Source: Sipunculus nudus (Eukaryota > Annelida > Sipuncula > Golfingiida > Sipunculidae). Taken from it: a stretch of 64,000 nt of DNA. The notes beneath the pieces were generated by a model, which saw only the letters and a program-made list of their open reading frames with translations, was not told the DNA's origin and searched no databases. Positions 1-11,322 of this stretch are shown here, one piece after another (position 1 is the stretch's first letter; each line of letters opens with the position of its first letter). Made by a program: the position numbers and the translations under genes. Location: NCBI GenBank assembly GCA_026874595.1, contig CM049314.1, positions 59,747,300 through 59,811,299 on the forward strand, written 5' to 3'.

Positions 1-1870
1 ACCTTTGGACCACATTTGCTTCCATTGAAAGCAAACAAGGTGGAAACAACTTGGCATTATAAACAAAAGTATTACTGATTTTAACACGATATGTTTTGTG
101 TTTGCTGTCACTAGAAAAATATTTTTAGTAATAGTGGTCCAAAACTATATTTTTCACAAGGATGTTTTGTTTCTGTGGCAAAAACGTGTAATTAATCACA
201 AAGAAATATGATTTATTGCATTGGATTAAAAAAAAAGTTTGAAAAGTTTAACTGAAAAAAATCATGACTCCCCTGTCCCACACAATATATTATGATTTTC
301 CTATTTTTTTCTCAAAAGCTTAATTTTCTAGTGGAGCAGCACACTAATCAAATCCGTCCACAGGTTTAGATTGTCTCTTTTCATACTTGTACTTAATTAA
401 TGTAACACGTGCATAGCAGTAGATTATCATCGGTGTGATTGATTTCAGTATCATCATGCAACATTACTTTTTTGTATTAAGTCAAATAGACATCTAATAA
501 GCGGAAAGGTATATGAGAGAAAACAAAACTGTCTAACTTTGTGGGCAGATATAATAAAATATATCAAAACTTACTGATCGGCTTAAAAGTCAAGTCCTGT
601 ATGATTGACACAAATAGATCCTTTCATTTGAGGTGATTCTGGAGAAATTACAATCGGAAATAAAACAGAAATACCTTAATTAGTAGTATTACAGGATTAA
701 AAAAACCAATGACTTTGACACAAGTAGGCCATTTGATTCATTCAGTTATTACACAAAGAATGTTTAATGTGATTTTCTCAATTACAAACTTTTGATTTTC
801 TTATAATCATCATTCAAATGCCCATTCACCATTCATGTCTGAAGTAGAAAAATTAAACCTCCATCAAAGTAACATGGTGTTAACATGGATTGTTGTAAGA
901 TCCACAAGTTTGTACTAGATTTTTGACATTTGGCTATACCTACTTAACTTATTATCTATTTTCAACTTTCCAAAGGTCATAAGCAAATTTAAATTTATTA
1001 CTTATCCTACAGAACTGAAGGTTATAGCATTAAGCATGATCCTGCAGATATGTCAACTGTATTATGGGATTAACCATGGGTGCTACAATGTAACAGAATA
1101 CATTGAAAGTCTTAGATTCACTTAAGGAATTCTGTGTAAATCATGTCACAGCTGTTGCAGATGTTGAACTTTTGAGATTTCAAGGAAATCTACTTGATTA
1201 GGGTGGCAGATTACAATCCCTCGATCAAACAAATCCACCATTTTGTGGCACTAAATCTTAAGATTTATTCAGATTACCAGCAATTTTCCGGAACATGTTT
1301 AAAGCATATTTGTATTGATTATAGACAGTTATTATGGTTAACGGAACATGTTACAAAACAGAGAAGACATTTAGCAAAATCTTTCTTTTCCAGTGGTTTG
1401 GAAATAAATATCCACAGCATAAGGGTAAAACGCTGTTATGTTGTGAACTTGTCACTTTGATTCACCAGAATTGTTTTAAGCTGTATTTTCCCTAATTTGT
1501 ATGCTAATTACGTTTCTAGTGAACATTAATACTTCTCATTCCTTATGACATGAAATTTTCTATGGCCAACTCCAAACAAATTTAATGTTTATGAATAGTT
1601 CCACATGTTACCATACCTTAAAATATTCCAAAACGTACAACTACTTGAAGTGACAGGCTTACACATGGTTGTAATATAGATATTTGCAAGATGTTCATTA
1701 ACAGAATTAATTAAATTGTAGAGGTATTACCTTGGATAGAGAGATATTCGACAGACCCCTTAATTTAATTTTTCATGAATGTTTCATTTATTGTTAATCA
1801 TGGTAAAGACTATTATTTTAACAGGTTAGGACTAATATGAAAACATCCTTTTGTTCAGTGTTCATTAATA
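1..1870. other. AT-rich non-coding DNA, nothing recognised
   Basis: This is AT-rich DNA with poly-A and poly-T runs. The only open frame over 60 codons (1194-1460, +) begins at TTG, is rich in A/T-driven residues and has no recognisable domain, so I regard it as chance. I see no repeat boundary, splice-flanked frame or RNA gene here. Confidence 0.5.
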
Positions 1871-1872
1871 TA

Positions 1873-2053
1873 CAGTGAAACCTGTGTTATAGGACCACCC
1901 ATGAGACTAGCTAAAAGTGGTCTTAATTCACCAGTGGCTTATTATACAGGACAGTTATTTCCAGTGTGAAGGGTTTTGGTTCATGCACTCAGGGGTTGTG
2001 TTAATCGACAGGTGGCCTTATTAGACAGGTAGGCTTTCAGACTGGTTCCACTG
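1873..2053. mobile_element. Short TA-flanked MITE with CAGTG termini
   Basis: The left end reads CAGTGAAACCTGT and the right end is its imperfect inverted copy, CAGTGGAACCAGT on the minus strand. Both ends abut a TA dinucleotide, as expected for a Tc1/mariner or pogo-type target duplication. The element is about 181 bp and non-coding. A 20-bp-scale relative of the left end recurs at 46429, and similar CAGTG starts are at 21755 and 36269. The superfamily is inferred from TIR and target only. Confidence 0.6.
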
Positions 2054-2306
2054 TACATGTTTGCAACAATATCTTTTACCTCTGTGATTTCTAAACCCAT
2101 AATAAACAGTAGCATTGCATGCCTGCTTCTCACAAAAGATAAATTACATGTGTCCGAGTACTGCAGTCCTTTTCTTGGAAGCTGCAAAATATCATCTGTG
2201 GCATAATTTGTTTGTGTTAATCTGTTCTCCATCCTTCCTCATCAGAGGACACCAGTGGTACAGATGCAAAAAAATTAAACCTTGACCTGTGTAATTTTAC
2301 CATAAA

Positions 2307-2867
2307 TTATATATGTATACAGAAGCCATGCAATTTTTCAATGTATACTGGAGTCAAATAAAAAAAGGGAACTTTTTTATCAATGAAACCCTCTGCATCC
2401 TTACATGTAGTAGGTGCTTGCTTAAGCTCTCTAGTGAAGGAGGTAGAGTTAACATGCAGGACTGCATAAAGGATGGAATCACACTTTTTTTTTGCGCCGG
2501 AGGTAAGAATAAATGAAAGTCGTCTTGTTGAGTATTGGCTTGGCCTTTCAGTTCCTGTGTAAATGGGGGCTTGAGTCACATAAAAGCATCGGAACAGCCC
2601 ATACCATGTGACATGGTCCATACCAGTAATGAACAGGACTTTCTTTTTGATCTTCAACGCTTGTTCGCTACATTCCACCAATTGGCGGAGATGGTGGACA
2701 CATCCCACACTTGGTGCCAAGTCAATCTGGCCAGAATTTGTTGTGGAAGCTTGCAATAGTGTTTGAGTGCCTGGCCAGCGAAAAGAAATGAGCTCGATGT
2801 TCAAGCCAATTCCGTTGTTGTCAGGGCTGCTTAGATGCAGTGTTTGAATCCTGCATTGATGCTGCAT
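2307..2867 (-). CDS. Unidentified 186-codon open frame, possible exon
   Basis: This is the longest non-repetitive open frame upstream of the first visible anosmin exon. The translation has a balanced composition, with segments such as GLNIELISFRWPG and LFITGMDHVTWYGLFRC, unlike the lysine/asparagine/isoleucine-rich chance frames nearby. An in-frame TAA lies just upstream of the ATG. A good donor-like GTAAGG on the minus strand (exon end near 2405) suggests the true exon may stop about 30 codons before the stop codon. An acceptor-like TTTATGCAG overlaps the apparent start. I do not recognise the family. It could be an exon of an opposite-strand gene or a decayed retrocopy. Confidence 0.4.
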   Translation of the reverse strand: MQHQCRIQTLHLSSPDNNGIGLNIELISFRWPGTQTLLQASTTNSGQIDLAPSVGCVHHLRQLVECSEQALKIKKKVLFITGMDHVTWYGLFRCFYVTQAPIYTGTERPSQYSTRRLSFILTSGAKKKCDSILYAVLHVNSTSFTRELKQAPTTCKDAEGFIDKKVPFFYLTPVYIEKLHGFCIHI

Positions 2868-3784
2868 AAATGGGCTCGCTTAATGCTGCAGACTCGATTT
2901 GTGATATGACCACCAGGAGTTGATGCGGCTACTTTTCACTCTCCATTATGTTTGAGTGATGTGGAGAGTGATTGCTGACCAGATGAATATGGAAATGACC
3001 CCGGGATTTCTGCTGTTCTTTCATATTTTTACTGACAGCATAAATTGGTTACATCCATGAAAATTTGGATGAACCATGCTGGTTATCGTCACGCTTTATC
3101 AGAGTAAAAGATGATAGACATATTATTCACATAAAACACACATACCTCTGTGAATCCTAGTCAGTTTAATTTCAGTAAAATTACATAATATAGAAGTGTA
3201 ATATTCACCGATTTTACTCCAATCCATCATTCATTACCAGTTAGTTATGGATGTTATGCTATCTTCATATATATGAGAAATATGAACTAAAAACGTGTGG
3301 GGTATGACAACAAAAAAGTGAAATCTTATTTGAAGTTGGCTAAATCTTAATGAATATTTAGAGTTTTTGCTATATAGTTTGATGAATATTTATAACATGA
3401 TCAAAAATGTATTACCAAGCAAGTGTTCAGAAAGAATACTGCAGATTGCATTCAGATGTGTCATAATTTAAGTGTAACTGATAACATATATGAAAAATTA
3501 TATGTGACTTTCGCTATCATGTACAACATGATTTAATGGCTCATGAGTCTTATACAAAAGTAGTATAAATCATATTTGCAATAGATTCAGATTTGCCATA
3601 TTCTCAGCTTTGAGAAATATTTGAAAAAAAAATCTTGTCAGCAAGACACTTGGCCAGCTATGATTACTTCATACATTGTATTCACACCTGAGTTGGTGTA
3701 TTTCTTATAATACATAACTATAGACAAGTAAATAAGGAAATTTATCTGATTAGATTCATATTTATGAATAATTTGATCAAAGTA

Positions 3785-4224
3785 TATACTGTGGTTGGCT
3801 TCATATTCGCGAGGCTGAAATTTCGCGATTTTTCCATTTTTAATGTTTTGCGAGGGTTTCATTTTCGCGGTCTCACAAGAACCTATATCAAATCTTTGGC
3901 AAAGCCATATACCTGTGTGTATTATAAAATGAGAATAAGTCATGAGTTTGTGACATTTTCTTATATAATGATAGGCCCGCACACACAGCATAGTTGGTTT
4001 AGTTCAAATTTAAGGCTTACATTTCCCTAGACCTGCAAGGATGTAATTTATTAAAAAAATTCTCTCTGTTTTAACCTATTTCCATACAAGTATTGATAAC
4101 ATTAAATAAGAAGGACATTCTCAATTGGCCGATTATTTCCGAGGGTTTCATTTTCGCGATTATTTCCCATTCGCGAATATCTTGAAATTAAAACCCTCGC
4201 GAACAAAAAGGCAACCACAGTATA
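3785..4224. mobile_element. TA-flanked MITE with CGCGAA-rich ends
   Basis: The left end, TATACTGTGGTTGGC, is matched by an inverted right end that reads TATACTGTGGTTGCC on the minus strand. TA dinucleotides sit on both outer sides. The subterminal 80 bp at each end are full of TTCGCGA and CGAGGGTTTCATTTTCGCG motifs, which stand out as CpG-rich islands in AT-rich DNA. At about 440 bp with no coding capacity it is a MITE, probably Tc1/mariner-like by target. The open frames crossing it (3638-4030, both strands) are artefacts of the inverted structure. Confidence 0.75.
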
Positions 4225-4651
4225 TAAAAGTATACTCTGTATGTGAATTTTATATTTAGATCAAAACAAAAAATGTTCACAATTTTAACATTAGCTGATG
4301 GGGGGACTGTGAAGTTTCAACCACATGGGCATAAAGCAAATTACATGAAGAACATTTCCCTGCATTTTTATATCCTTTGGATAATTCAGAAAAGGCATTG
4401 AACATATAAATGTTTACGGGAAATAACTGAGCAATTTTTCTCATGGGTTTACAGTAAAATGGAGAAAATTGATTTAACTGTGAAGTTTAGCATTCAAAAG
4501 AGTAATCTTGGAACTAAGTTTTCATCATTAACTTTTCTAAGTCAACAGTAATAGGGCATGCTTTCTTTTCCAAATTTTATCTTTGATGAACAGTTGGTGC
4601 TTGTATTGCTCATTAAAGTCATTTTGGCCTGATACACATGAGTGGACTTAA

Positions 4652-4867
4652 TTAAAACAAAAGACTTATAATAAAGAGTTGGTTTAAAAGTAATATCCGT
4701 TTTATAATATATGACCTCAAAATACCCACAGGTTGCATTGATAAGCCAAGGAGTGTGGAAGTAAGTTCGTTAACATGCAACTGTTTGCTGTGGTTGGAAT
4801 CCTTGATGACTGTAAGAAGTGATGGAATTGCTCCGTGGCCAGAGATAGGGCCAGGATTATTAAGCAA
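4652..4867 (-). CDS. Weak exon-like open frame, minus strand
   Basis: The frame contains a leucine-rich stretch (GAIPSLLTVIKDS, then STLLGLSMQP) that loosely resembles one armadillo-type helical repeat. A GT donor after the QPV codons (exon end near 4726) and an AG acceptor near 4831 would frame a 105-nt exon. It lies on the same strand as the open frames at 5201-5404 and 2307-2867 and could belong with them. This is a weak call: the length is within chance expectation and the similarity is an impression only. Confidence 0.2.
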   Translation of the reverse strand: MLNNPGPISGHGAIPSLLTVIKDSNHSKQLHVNELTSTLLGLSMQPVGILRSYIIKRILLLNQLFIISLLF

Positions 4868-5200
4868 TGTCCGGTCCTTATTGTGGACTCCACAATAGTT
4901 TGATTACCACTTGTAATAACAGGGGGCCAGATTTTAATATCCCTCTCCAAATACGTGTGTTTGTGATACGCCACCTGAGCATAGCTATTCAGCACTTTTC
5001 AATTGATTTTTCCCGATCTGTGGGTATGAATAACTGATTGGGCTCACGAGCTTAATTTCTTGTTCAAAGGTCATATAGGTCAAAATGGATGATGAACATC
5101 TAACGTAATGATTAAATCTCACTCACATTCCTATGGACCTACCAGCTCTTTTGATCTAAGGTTCATTGCTCTCGATTCCTGAACTTAATTGTAGATTTCC

Positions 5201-5404
5201 TCATCCCATTACACTTAAGCCGTGTGATTTTTCAAGACCAGAATGAATATCTTCTGTCCTACTTCTTTTGAGAGTGACTTTACGATAAGAGGGGGTGTGA
5301 ATAGCCTGTCGCAATCCTTCAGTAATAACCTTCCCACCATCTTTATTTTGAAAATACATTTTCCGTTGCATTTGCGTTGATTTACTATTAATAGTCACCA
5401 GCAT
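5201..5404 (-). CDS. Weak open frame, minus strand, no known domain
   Basis: A 67-codon frame with a basic, moderately complex translation (for example GGKVITEGLRQAI and VTLKRSRTEDIHSG) that looks more protein-like than neighbouring AT-driven frames. There is no recognised domain, and its length alone is not significant. It is kept because two other minus-strand frames of similar character follow it at 4652-4867 and 2307-2867. Confidence 0.2.
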   Translation of the reverse strand: MLVTINSKSTQMQRKMYFQNKDGGKVITEGLRQAIHTPSYRKVTLKRSRTEDIHSGLEKSHGLSVMG

Positions 5405-5721
5405 AAAGATAACACAGAAAACGGTTAACTAATTTCATAGAGATTCCTCAGCCTGACTAACCATCCAGCCACCGTGGGTGAAGATATGCAAATTACTATT
5501 CATTTCCTGTAGTCTTTCATTTGCATATTTGTCAAAAGATATAAAACATTAAATTGATAATACGATTTGGAACTCTTCTAAAATCTTCTGGATTTCCTTT
5601 CCATAATATCCTTTTTGATAGAGAAACTTCTTTCAGATACTTCTTTAGTGGCTTTGAAGATAACCATTTCATACTTTTGCATATTGATTCTTTATAAAAT
5701 GGTTAAGGTCTGTTTTCACAG

Positions 5722-5826
5722 GAATTCATTAAGGTTGATGATAGCAGTATGGAAATTGATGAAGCTTTAAATTCACAAAATATAAATGATGTAGATCCAG
5801 AGTCTGTTCGTGGAACTGTCTGTTGA
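5722..5826 (+). CDS. Possible terminal coding exon with poly(A) signal
   Basis: A pyrimidine-rich acceptor (CTGTTTTCACAG) is followed by 34 sense codons and a TGA. The peptide is acidic and polar (starts EFIKVDDSSMEIDEAL) with no A/T-run bias. An AATAAA lies about 75 bp after the stop, near 5900. This combination is what a short last exon of a + strand gene would look like. I found no convincing partner exon upstream, so it may be the end of a gene beginning before the window, or chance. Confidence 0.3.
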   Translation, partial: EFIKVDDSSMEIDEALNSQNINDVDPESVRGTVC

Positions 5827-6039
5827 ATGATATGATAACATTTTATATCCATTCATTTGGGAAAAATGATCGTATCTGCATTAAGATAAAGACATCAAAA
5901 TAAATCTTTGATGTTCTGTTTATAGATTTAATGATAAAAACCAGTTACCTTTATTTCCAAAAACCGTATCCTATCTATGACCATTTGATAATGTTTTAAA
6001 CCCCAGTTTCACTATTTGCTATCATTCCATATATAGAGC

Positions 6040-6175
6040 CCCGTTTTTTCCGTTTTAACGGAAAAACGGACGGAAAAATGGAATTAGGGTTTGAAAATGG
6101 AATTAGGGTTCAAAAAGGAATTATATTCAATGCACGGAATACGGCGGAAAGTCGGATTTAGAGCAGATTTAAACA
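6040..6175. repeat. Short palindromic and tandem GGAAAAACGG-type repeat
   Basis: The stretch holds TTCCGTTTTAACGGAAAAACGG, an imperfect palindrome, followed by two direct copies of AATGGAATTAGGGTT about 21 bp apart. It looks like the edge of a dispersed repeat whose full limits I cannot define. Confidence 0.35.
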
Positions 6176-6719
6176 GCAAATAAAGAAATTCTCAGCCAAT
6201 ATTTTGTAAAAAAAAAACCTTTTAAACTGCGCCAGGCAGCTACATAAAAAGCATGGTCTGCAAATTTCGGCTCACTACCCTTCAGTAAGCACCAAGCTTT
6301 GATGTTACGATTATTAACAAACATCCCTGAAAGGCTGATACTGCCATTGTATGACATACAATGATGCGGTTTCACTGTGCGGTGGTATGCAGCCGAACCA
6401 AATCAGAATTATTCCAGATTCACTTCTTCGGTTCATTAAACAAAAGTTAAAAAGACATGATTGCTGACTAACATTGTGAAATTTTTTTGGGTGTAGGAGT
6501 TTCAGTTGTGGTCTCACATAACCATATTAAAGAAGCAAACAGATCAAAATCTTCTAGCGGGAAAGCACGATCTTTCCGAATGTCAAAATGCCTCTGAAGA
6601 CCAACTGTCTGGTCGATTCAGTGAACACGCACAAGATAACTTACGTGTGGGTCTGACGAAGAACAATTTATGCGAAGGACTGAGTATAATTTTAAATATA
6701 CATAAGTAACTATGGCATC

Positions 6720-8362
6720 AATGATAGCAGTATTTAAATTAAGCTTATTGAACACATAATCCATTAAATCATCCTGATTTTACAAAATTTAACTCTTAAA
6801 AGTATGAAGCAAATATATTACATAAAATATAAAGATAAAAACTAAGTGATAATGCATGCAGTGTAAATCAATTATTATTCAGTGATGGGGTGATCTTGGA
6901 GTTTTATGAAAGTTTGGTTGTTCCTATTTCAATTTCAAGTGCTTAATTATCAAAGACAACCATTGATTACATCACAATTATCCAAGGAAATTTTTTTTCA
7001 TTTTCCTCAAAACTCTCAGCAGGTAATTTGAAAATGAGCTTGAAAATTAACTGAGGGTTTTAAGTGAAGTTTAGATAGTAAAAGGTGTAAAACAGTGTTA
7101 AAAATGTAGTTAAATGGGTTAAAACAAATAAAAAATGTTCCAGTTAGACAGACAATTGAATATTTAGCCAAATGATTATTATTCAATCATCGATCAGTTT
7201 GCTATAACTGATGAATGATTGTGAAACAGGAACCAGCTCCAGCCATGGTTATTATATTAGAAGAATGATGTATATTTTAGTTTGTCATAACCTCGTATCA
7301 TCTATCATTCATATATACCCTATAGGAGCAATATAACAAGTTTGGCTTTTTCTTAAAAGAATTTTCACTGTCTATTAAACTCTGATCAATTAATACTGCT
7401 GCGTACTTTGATTCTAGGCTTCATAAACTTTGCATGTATTTGCATTGATTTTTCCATGTACAGGAATTGTGCCTCAGGGTTTCTTTCGGTCATTTTAAAC
7501 AAAACCTACCGCCTGGTAGAATAACAAAGTAACATTGATCTTCACAGCTTTACAGTATTGGATACTTTGTTTTGGTCTATTATTTCACAGTGTTTGAACA
7601 ATTAGCATCCAGATTCTTGCCCCGGGGCTATTTCCGGTGCTGGCGGCAAAAGTTCTTACTTCTAATTGATTCGTCATCGTCAAAGTTTTCAGTAGACAAT
7701 ATACGCATTGTTTTGAGGTTTTTGCGTGTATGTTCAGCAGTGTCCTATAACTGGCATCATGTTTCTATCAACTTTTGCTGACTTTTGTTCACAGTGTCGC
7801 ACGTGAATAAAAAGACAAATATAAACTTCTGTCAAAAGCCATGTCTCTGTCACTGAGTACATAATCATAGATTAGATAAACTTTTTTGCACTGTTGTGTT
7901 GGACAAAAGACCCCTCCATCAGACCATGGCTCAGCTGACATAAAATCTGCTTAGCTTCAGCAAACACCCTTTGTCTGTCATCATCCGTTTGTTTATTATC
8001 AGGGCATGTTTAAAACAACTAGAGCTGCAACCTTTTAATTTTGCCTTCATATGCTTATAGACTAGTTCTCCTTAAAACTAAAAAATAAACAATTGCGTTT
8101 ATATTTTTATCAGACCTCAAAGGCCTAATCCTTGATTTAGAATCCTTTGTTTTGTTTTGTTATCAAGAAGGAAGGTGTTTTTAATTTGGTTGAATGTTTA
8201 TAATTGGACAGATATTACTTAAGCAGAAAGATGGATTAATACATGCAACAAAGAAAATTGTATGTGGTATATCAAATGTATTGTCCTAGTAAAATTACTT
8301 ATATTCAAAGCAATTAAATTTTCAGTGAACCAAGTTAATTATAAATTTACTATTCATTACAG
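6720..8362. other. AT-rich non-coding DNA before the first anosmin exon
   Basis: This is probably intron 5' of the exon at 8363, because that exon begins with an acceptor and an earlier signal-peptide exon is expected. I searched it for a cysteine-containing exon with a signal peptide and saw none. No repeat boundary stands out. Confidence 0.5.
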
Positions 8363-8452
8363 GTAATCAGAAGAGGTCAAGGTCATAAACAGACTAGTGC
8401 CAAACCAGCGATCACATTGCCTGAATGCCTTGAAGTAACGAACTGCTCAGCG
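8363..8452 (+). CDS. ANOS1: Anosmin-1-like gene, exon of the N-terminal Cys-rich region
   Basis: This is a 90-nt exon of 30 complete codons, between the acceptor TATTCATTACAG and the donor GTGAGA. Its end, CLEVTNCSA, joins the next exon (CLKPC) to give C-x5-C-x2-C-x3-C. That is exactly the spacing I recall for the start of the cysteine-rich region of vertebrate anosmin-1. The first 20 residues are basic and polar and unlike known anosmins. Anosmin-1 is a secreted, heparan-sulfate-binding matrix protein that acts in FGF signalling and neuronal migration. The exon is too short for ordinary gene finders. The assignment depends on the join to 50313 and 61200, which needs no frame adjustment. Confidence 0.75.
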
Positions 8453-8734
8453 GTGAGAACATTTTATGTCATATTAAGGATGTTATTAATTAGAAGTTGT
8501 AACTAAATTTTGTAAGGGTTCCTTTCAGCTTATGACTACATCCCAGTTGAGAGGGGGGCTATTTTACTAAGTGACATTAGTGTGAGAAAACGTTTATCTC
8601 TCTGTATCATCAGTATCATACACATCAAACTCTGGTACATCTGTACCTAATATATGTGTCAGATTAGATATTATTTTCTTTTTTAATTATTTATATTTTG
8701 TTTAAAAAATAAAACACATCTTGATTTGTTTGAC

Positions 8735-8965
8735 TGTATGGGAAGTCTGTGCTCCACGGCCAAGTTAACTCATTTGAGTGCACCTTTTTGGGGTTCCTTG
8801 GTGGTATGACCCAGCCATGGGGCTGATTACATATCCAGGACCCGCAGGTGCAGTAGTCACCAGGCCTGGTTAACACCAAGATATAAAATGAGAGAAGCAA
8901 GTGCTTCTGCTTAGCTCTCATGTAGTCTGAACCTGGAAATGAATTCTGCGGATTCACATACTTAC
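8735..8965 (-). repeat. Dispersed repeat shared with 62790-62990
   Basis: The core (GGTGCAGTAGTCACCAG, then CTGGTTAA and ATATAAAA) is nearly identical to a block near 62850-62890, with weaker similarity on both sides. On the minus strand both copies read through a shared peptide FYILVLTR-x-GDYCT, which accounts for two otherwise puzzling open frames. It is probably a SINE- or MITE-like family; I could not define its termini. Confidence 0.6.
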
Positions 8966-9780
8966 AGTTAAGCTAGCATTAAAAATGGAGGCAGTTCCCT
9001 CAAACAAAAAATTTTGTTAAAAAAATAATTGGTCCAGTAGTTTTTGCATTTATTATCCTGTGAACAGACAAACAAAATCAGGTAAAAAAATAACCTCCTC
9101 GGCATAGGTGTTTGCCAAAGCATACATTTGATATGTAAAAGAATAATTTTGCAGTCTGCGATATGGTGTCATTTTTGAACAAGAGTAGCATTTGTAATAA
9201 TTACAGGACAGAAATAGCTAAATTAAACATGTTCCAGAGAGGTAATTGAATATGTAGCCATTTACTCCACACTCTGGTGAAGTTAAATAAGTCCATTTGG
9301 TTGAACAGCTGTGTGATCAGAATTTAAACTATATTACTAATGAGGTCTGCTTTAGTTTAATACATACAATTTATTTTTTAAACATATTGCTAGACTTTAT
9401 AGAAAACAGTGCATGAGCAAGCTAAGGTAAGACAAGTTGCACTGCAATCAGTTGGCAAGTACCTGATTCAGGTATACCTCACTCTATGGGCACCTGACTA
9501 ATATGAATACCTCTCTAATATAGACCCTTTGAATGGTCACCTGTTTTGGTCACACAAGTTTCTACAATTTGTAGGTCCCACTTTATACCAAAAAAATGAA
9601 ACTACAGGACATCACTCTTAATAAATATCATAAAGTATATAGGAAATTACACATGCATATTCAGCAGAAAAAAAGGTACTTCTAAGATATACATAGGAGC
9701 TTTTGTCAGGCATTGTAGTAAATGTTCTTTACCGTGAGTCCATTCATATGTGAACTCATAAATTTTCTTATAAATTTATG

Positions 9781-10035
9781 TCCTTTAATGTTGTAGTTGA
9801 TTTTCTTTAACATCATATCCCTTTGATATGATAATTGATTTTTTTTGCATCCAAACCCTTTAATATAGTAGCTTATTGTCTTACAAATAATTAAGAGCCC
9901 TTTGATATGCTGGTTGATTTTCTTATGCAATGGAGTCCTTTAGTACCTGAAAGTTGATTATTTTTATGCAAAGGTAGTACTTCAGAATATGACAGTTCAT
10001 TTTCTTTCATGTTGGAGGTCTTTAACACTGCACTT
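9781..10035. repeat. Cryptic, strongly diverged ~40-bp minisatellite
   Basis: Seven units begin near 9781, 9818, 9856, 9898, 9936, 9978 and 10019, so the period is 37-42 bp. Each starts CCTTTAATAT or a variant, followed by AGTTGATTTTCTT and often TATGCAA. Divergence is high, so this is an old array. The minus-strand open frame crossing it simply repeats a KKINxxIKG-like peptide and is not a gene. Confidence 0.65.
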
Positions 10036-10618
10036 GAGATATGTAAAAAAAAGGTACCATTTTATGCAAAGACTAACACTAGTCTGATTTTTTTGGGGAG
10101 GATGGCATAGACTGCAGCTGGAGTTCTGTTTCTGGTAAGCTGCCAGGATGTATTTGCTTTCTACTTCAGCTATTGAGCAGCAAGCAGGCTGTTAGAGACG
10201 TGTCAATATAATGCATATTCAATGACATTGTCTTAATGTCTTGTCTGGGGAGTAACAGAGAAACTAGTCACCATGACATTTGTCCCATGAATATTTGAGT
10301 ATACATAGATCTTGTAGTAATGTTTTCCTGAAACATTTGTTGATATAGTTTTGTTTCTCGGTTCTAAAATTGCCATTTTTTTTCGGCATGATTTGTTGGG
10401 CTTATACTTTTATTGATCCATTGTGTGTAGGAGTTCATTTCAGCACAAAGTACTTGGAGGAATATTGAACTCATGGAAAACATAAGTGTTTATACACATT
10501 GTTTATTGGATGGCTGTACATATCAATGCTTGTTCTATTTATAGTCAAACCATATTCTATAAAGCCAGCTTTTGATTAACTCTCCAGAATACTTTCTCTT
10601 TTTTGCCTTGTTATAGAA

Positions 10619-10722
10619 TAATGCATGATGGGAAGGCTTAATGCATGATGGGAATATATCATACACTTTGACATCAGGTCATGAACTTTGACATCAGGTC
10701 ATGCACTTTGACATCGGGTGAC
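10619..10722. repeat. Two short 20-bp tandem repeats side by side
   Basis: TAATGCATGATGGGAA occurs twice in 20 bp steps, immediately followed by three 20-bp steps of ACTTTGACATCAGGTCATG. Both are nearly perfect and therefore recent. Confidence 0.7.
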
Positions 10723-11322
10723 ACACCAAACCATTGGATATTATTTATACCTAAAGTTAAATGCATTAAAGTTAGATCTAAAATTAACACTAACTACATC
10801 AAAACACTTTTTTTGTAATGGTAGGTGAGGTGTAAAGTTAATTTCTGGGATGCAAAGAAGTTGAGGTAAATTTCAGGGATGCAAATGTAGCTAGACAAAC
10901 CTCTCCTTGCACCAACCTCTGTATGAGGGCACTTAATATTAAAGACACTTCATTATTTGGCTAGTCTCACTATTTATATATTACAAAACTGGAGCCCTAG
11001 ACCAAAATGCATACCTTTTGACTTTGTTGTAGAAACTTGACTAAATTATCTCCTTGTATAGGTAATTTGAGTTGTAATAAACTGGACACTTAATAAGTGT
11101 AAAACATTTCATTAATATTTTTCAAGCAAAACCTTCCATGAAGGTGGAACCATCTATATGTTCTTTTACTTCATACAAAACATAACTTATCAATGAATTG
11201 TAAAATACATTTGATGAAACAAGACTCATATATGAAGCAACTTATTTGAATTAATTGTGCACAGTGTTCCGAGTTTTGACTATTATGTGAAGGATAGATC
11301 ACCATCATGATATAGAAAAATA

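Noticed and set aside
3638-4030. Open frames on both strands over 88-117 codons
   Set aside because: They cross the ends of a MITE and follow its inverted structure.
6169-6709. Three 67-68-codon frames (two minus, one plus) around 6.2-6.7 kb
   Set aside because: They have no domain, weak or absent splice signals and overlap each other on opposite strands.
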